Positions 14,631 through 16,198 of a DNA stretch of 16,198 bases are shown piece after piece (position 1 is the stretch's first letter; each line of letters opens with the position of its first letter). Made by a program: the position numbers and the translations under genes. The DNA lies in NCBI GenBank assembly GCA_947176655.1, contig CAMWRK010000017.1, positions 1-16,198 of the forward strand, read 5' to 3'. The DNA comes from an uncultured Prevotellaceae bacterium. GTDB taxonomy: Bacteria; Bacteroidota; Bacteroidia; Bacteroidales; Bacteroidaceae. The notes below the pieces were generated by a model, which saw only the letters and a list, made by a program, of their open reading frames with translations, did no database searches and was not told where the DNA came from.

Positions 14631-15539
14631 ATGGAAAAACAGAACAAAATTAGAGTTGCGGTAATTGGATACGGTAACATTGGTAAGTATGCTGTAGAGG
14701 CTTTGGAGGCCGCTCCAGACATGGAGATTGCCGGCATTGTACGCCGTGCCGGAAGCGAGAACTGCCCTCGTGAAATCAGCGATTATGCCGTGGTGAGGGA
14801 TATCAGCGAACTGGACAGTGTGGACGTTGCCATATTGGCCACTCCCACCCGTTCCGTAGAGGAGCATGCCCTGCGTTGTCTGGAACTTGGCATTAACACG
14901 GTGGACAGTTTTGACATACACGGTCTGATTGTCGACCTACGCCGTTCCCTGGACAGTGCCGCAAAGGATCATGGAGCTGTAAGCATCATCTCTGCGGGCT
15001 GGGATCCGGGGTCTGACAGCGTGGTGCGTACACTTATAGAGGGACTGGCACCCAAGGGACTGACCTATACTAACTTCGGCCCGGGTCGCTCCATGGGACA
15101 CAGCGTCTGCGCCCGCTCCAAGAAGGGAGTTCGGGACGCTCTCTCCATGACCATTCCTGTTGGCGAAGGCATACACCGCCGCATGGTATATGTGGAACTT
15201 GAGGATGGTGTTTCTCTGGAGGAGGTTACAAAGGAGATAAAGAGCGATGTTTATTTTGCATCCGACGAGACTCATGTTTTCCAGGTGGAGAGTGTGGATG
15301 CCTTGAATGACGTAGGCCACGGAGTCAATCTTGTACGCAAGGGTGTCAGCGGACAGACCCACAACCAGCTGTTCGAGTTCAATATGAAAATCAACAATCC
15401 GGCTCTGACAGCCCAAGTCTTGGTGAATGCAGCCCGTGCGACAATGCGTCAGCAGCCTGGTGCATATACCATGATAGAGATACCAGTCATAGATTATCTG
15501 CCAGGAGACAGGGAAGAACTTATCAGGCATCTTGTCTGA
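14631..15539 (+). CDS. ddh: meso-Diaminopimelate D-dehydrogenase
   Basis: A 302-residue NADPH-dependent enzyme that reductively aminates tetrahydrodipicolinate to meso-diaminopimelate in one step, bypassing the acylated intermediates of the common DAP pathway. The product serves lysine and peptidoglycan synthesis in the cytoplasm. The N-terminal Rossmann motif VIGYGNIG (11-18) binds the nucleotide. 'ATPTRSVEEHA' (70-80), 'SAGWDPGSDS' (121-130) and 'NFGPGRSMGHS' (148-158) are the dimerisation/substrate-domain motifs expected for the Ddh family, and length is typical. The ATG at 14631 directly precedes the Rossmann strand. It diverges from pflB and has its own promoter. A 23-bp hairpin lies just beyond its stop. 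No other DAP or lysine genes are nearby. Confidence 0.95.
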   Translation: MEKQNKIRVAVIGYGNIGKYAVEALEAAPDMEIAGIVRRAGSENCPREISDYAVVRDISELDSVDVAILATPTRSVEEHALRCLELGINTVDSFDIHGLIVDLRRSLDSAAKDHGAVSIISAGWDPGSDSVVRTLIEGLAPKGLTYTNFGPGRSMGHSVCARSKKGVRDALSMTIPVGEGIHRRMVYVELEDGVSLEEVTKEIKSDVYFASDETHVFQVESVDALNDVGHGVNLVRKGVSGQTHNQLFEFNMKINNPALTAQVLVNAARATMRQQPGAYTMIEIPVIDYLPGDREELIRHLV

Positions 15540-15560
15540 GGCTGTATACGAAGAGAGATA

Positions 15561-15619
15561 GGCACGAATCAGCGGCAATTTACGGGGACATCTACCGTAA
15601 ATTGCCGCTGATTCGTGTC
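15561..15619. terminator. Perfect 23-bp hairpin between convergent ddh and tsaE
   Basis: The arm 15563-15585 (beginning CACGAATCAGCGGCAA) is the exact reverse complement of 15595-15617, with a 9-nt loop GGACATCTA. A G-U and a G-C pair extend it by two. It starts 21 nt after the ddh stop. There is no U-tract on either side, but Bacteroidetes terminators often lack one. Position between two convergent genes favours a bidirectional terminator; a mobile or REP-like palindrome is the alternative. Confidence 0.6.
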
Positions 15620-15754
15620 GCAAGGCTGGTTAACGTAAAGAAAACGATGATAAAATGTCAATGCCCTCCTTCTTTGCTTTTCCGCCATGGAAAATGACAC
15701 AACATGGCAGCACAATATTCTCGTGTGTATAATATTAATGTAAGGGAAAGCCGT

Positions 15755-16168
15755 TCAATTCATGTGTATCACACGTTTACCATCTTCCTGTGCCGCGATG
15801 TATACGTTCACGGTATCTTCCGGTAGCATGTCCTTTATCAGTTCCGGCCATTCCATGAGGCAGATGTTTCCGCTGTAGACATAGTCCTCGAAACCGATGT
15901 CCAGAACTTCAGCGGTGTTTTTGATGCGGTAGAAATCGAAATGAAATATAGCTCCACTGTCGGAACTGTATTCGTTGACGATGGCAAAGGTGGGGCTGGT
16001 GACCGCGTCGTGTACTCCAAGTTCATGGCAGATGGCTTTGATGAAAGTTGTTTTGCCGGCTCCCATGCCACCATGGAATGCAAAGACGCGGCGGGTGTCC
16101 ATTTGTGACACAAATTGGCGTGCGGCCTCCGCAATTCCGTCTATGGAGGGGATGATGATTTCAGTCAT
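15755..16168 (-). CDS. tsaE: tRNA t6A biosynthesis ATPase TsaE
   Basis: A 137-residue P-loop protein, the usual length for TsaE. Walker A is GGMGAGKT (33-40; G-x-L-G-A-G-K-T in most homologues). 'VTSPTFAIVNEY' (56-67) is the conserved switch-like segment, 'HFDFYRI' (76-82) and 'LMEWPE' (104-109) are the other family signatures. TsaE works with TsaB and TsaD in making threonylcarbamoyl-adenosine at position 37 of ANN-decoding tRNAs, in the cytoplasm. Its ATG overlaps the TGA of an upstream minus-strand frame (ATGA), suggesting translational coupling. Its 3' end is convergent with ddh. Confidence 0.95.
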   Translation of the reverse strand: MTEIIIPSIDGIAEAARQFVSQMDTRRVFAFHGGMGAGKTTFIKAICHELGVHDAVTSPTFAIVNEYSSDSGAIFHFDFYRIKNTAEVLDIGFEDYVYSGNICLMEWPELIKDMLPEDTVNVYIAAQEDGKRVIHMN

Positions 16169-16198
16169 TGTCTTGTGCCGGTGAAATCAGTGTAGAAC
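16165..16198 (-). CDS. C-terminal end of a gene overlapping tsaE (partial)
   Basis: On the minus strand the last 34 bases read as ten codons, FYTDFTGTRQ, then TGA, sharing bases with the tsaE start as ATGA. A four-base overlap is a common operon junction, which supports a real gene end. Ten residues do not allow identification. From remembered Bacteroidetes gene order it could be the PorX-type response regulator/PglZ-domain protein that often precedes tsaE, but this is a guess. Confidence 0.45.
   Translation of the reverse strand, partial: FYTDFTGTRQ

Overview
The window looks like a chromosomal segment of a Bacteroidales bacterium, possibly Prevotellaceae or a relative; I cannot name genus or species from sequence alone. 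The evidence is several good matches to the Bacteroidetes -7 promoter element TAnnTTTG, A-rich leaders without Shine-Dalgarno sequences, DUF4369/TlpA-type and OmpA/TPR lipoproteins, a GH84 enzyme close to the Bacteroides thetaiotaomicron one, and the remnant of a DUF4143 ATPase of the type common in Bacteroidales.

Left part (1-4237, + strand): the tail of a possible unidentified gene, then a tight three-gene run. It encodes a large OmpA-like/TPR lipoprotein, a DUF4369 plus thioredoxin-fold lipoprotein whose redox cysteines are missing, and an FtsX/LolC/E-type ABC permease. All three belong to the envelope, and spacings of 15 and 28 nt suggest one transcript.

Centre-left (4238-7525): an accessory-looking stretch. 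A lone CbbX/SpoVK-type AAA+ ATPase with an unrecognised N-terminal domain and a very acidic linker lies between long non-coding tracts. The tract before it holds two strong hairpins (4759-4805 and 5088-5117), two orphan -7 boxes and a 22-codon short ORF. The tract after it holds a terminator for the ATPase gene and, on the minus strand, the broken C-terminal end of a DUF4143 ATPase. Behind that remnant lie three copies of a TGCGATTATAA-like box that probably belonged to its leader.

Centre-right (7526-11272, + strand): a secreted GH84 beta-N-acetylglucosaminidase carrying a lectin-like C-terminal domain, then a secreted C1B cysteine peptidase (bleomycin hydrolase/PepC family). They are probably co-transcribed and end at a strong hairpin terminator. 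A role in breaking down host or dietary glycoprotein is a reasonable inference.

Right part (11313-16198): anaerobic and housekeeping genes. pflB and pflA (pyruvate formate-lyase and its activase) run leftwards. Divergent from them is ddh (meso-diaminopimelate dehydrogenase, lysine and peptidoglycan precursor synthesis). Convergent with ddh is tsaE (tRNA t6A synthesis), with a perfect 23-bp hairpin between the two stops. tsaE overlaps the stop codon of a further minus-strand gene that continues past the window edge.

I do not see a complete, clearly new multi-gene system. The best candidates for something under-described are the orphan AAA+ gene with its hairpin-rich surroundings, the cysteine-less thioredoxin-fold lipoprotein beside a LolC/E-like permease, and the trefoil-like domain on the GH84 enzyme.
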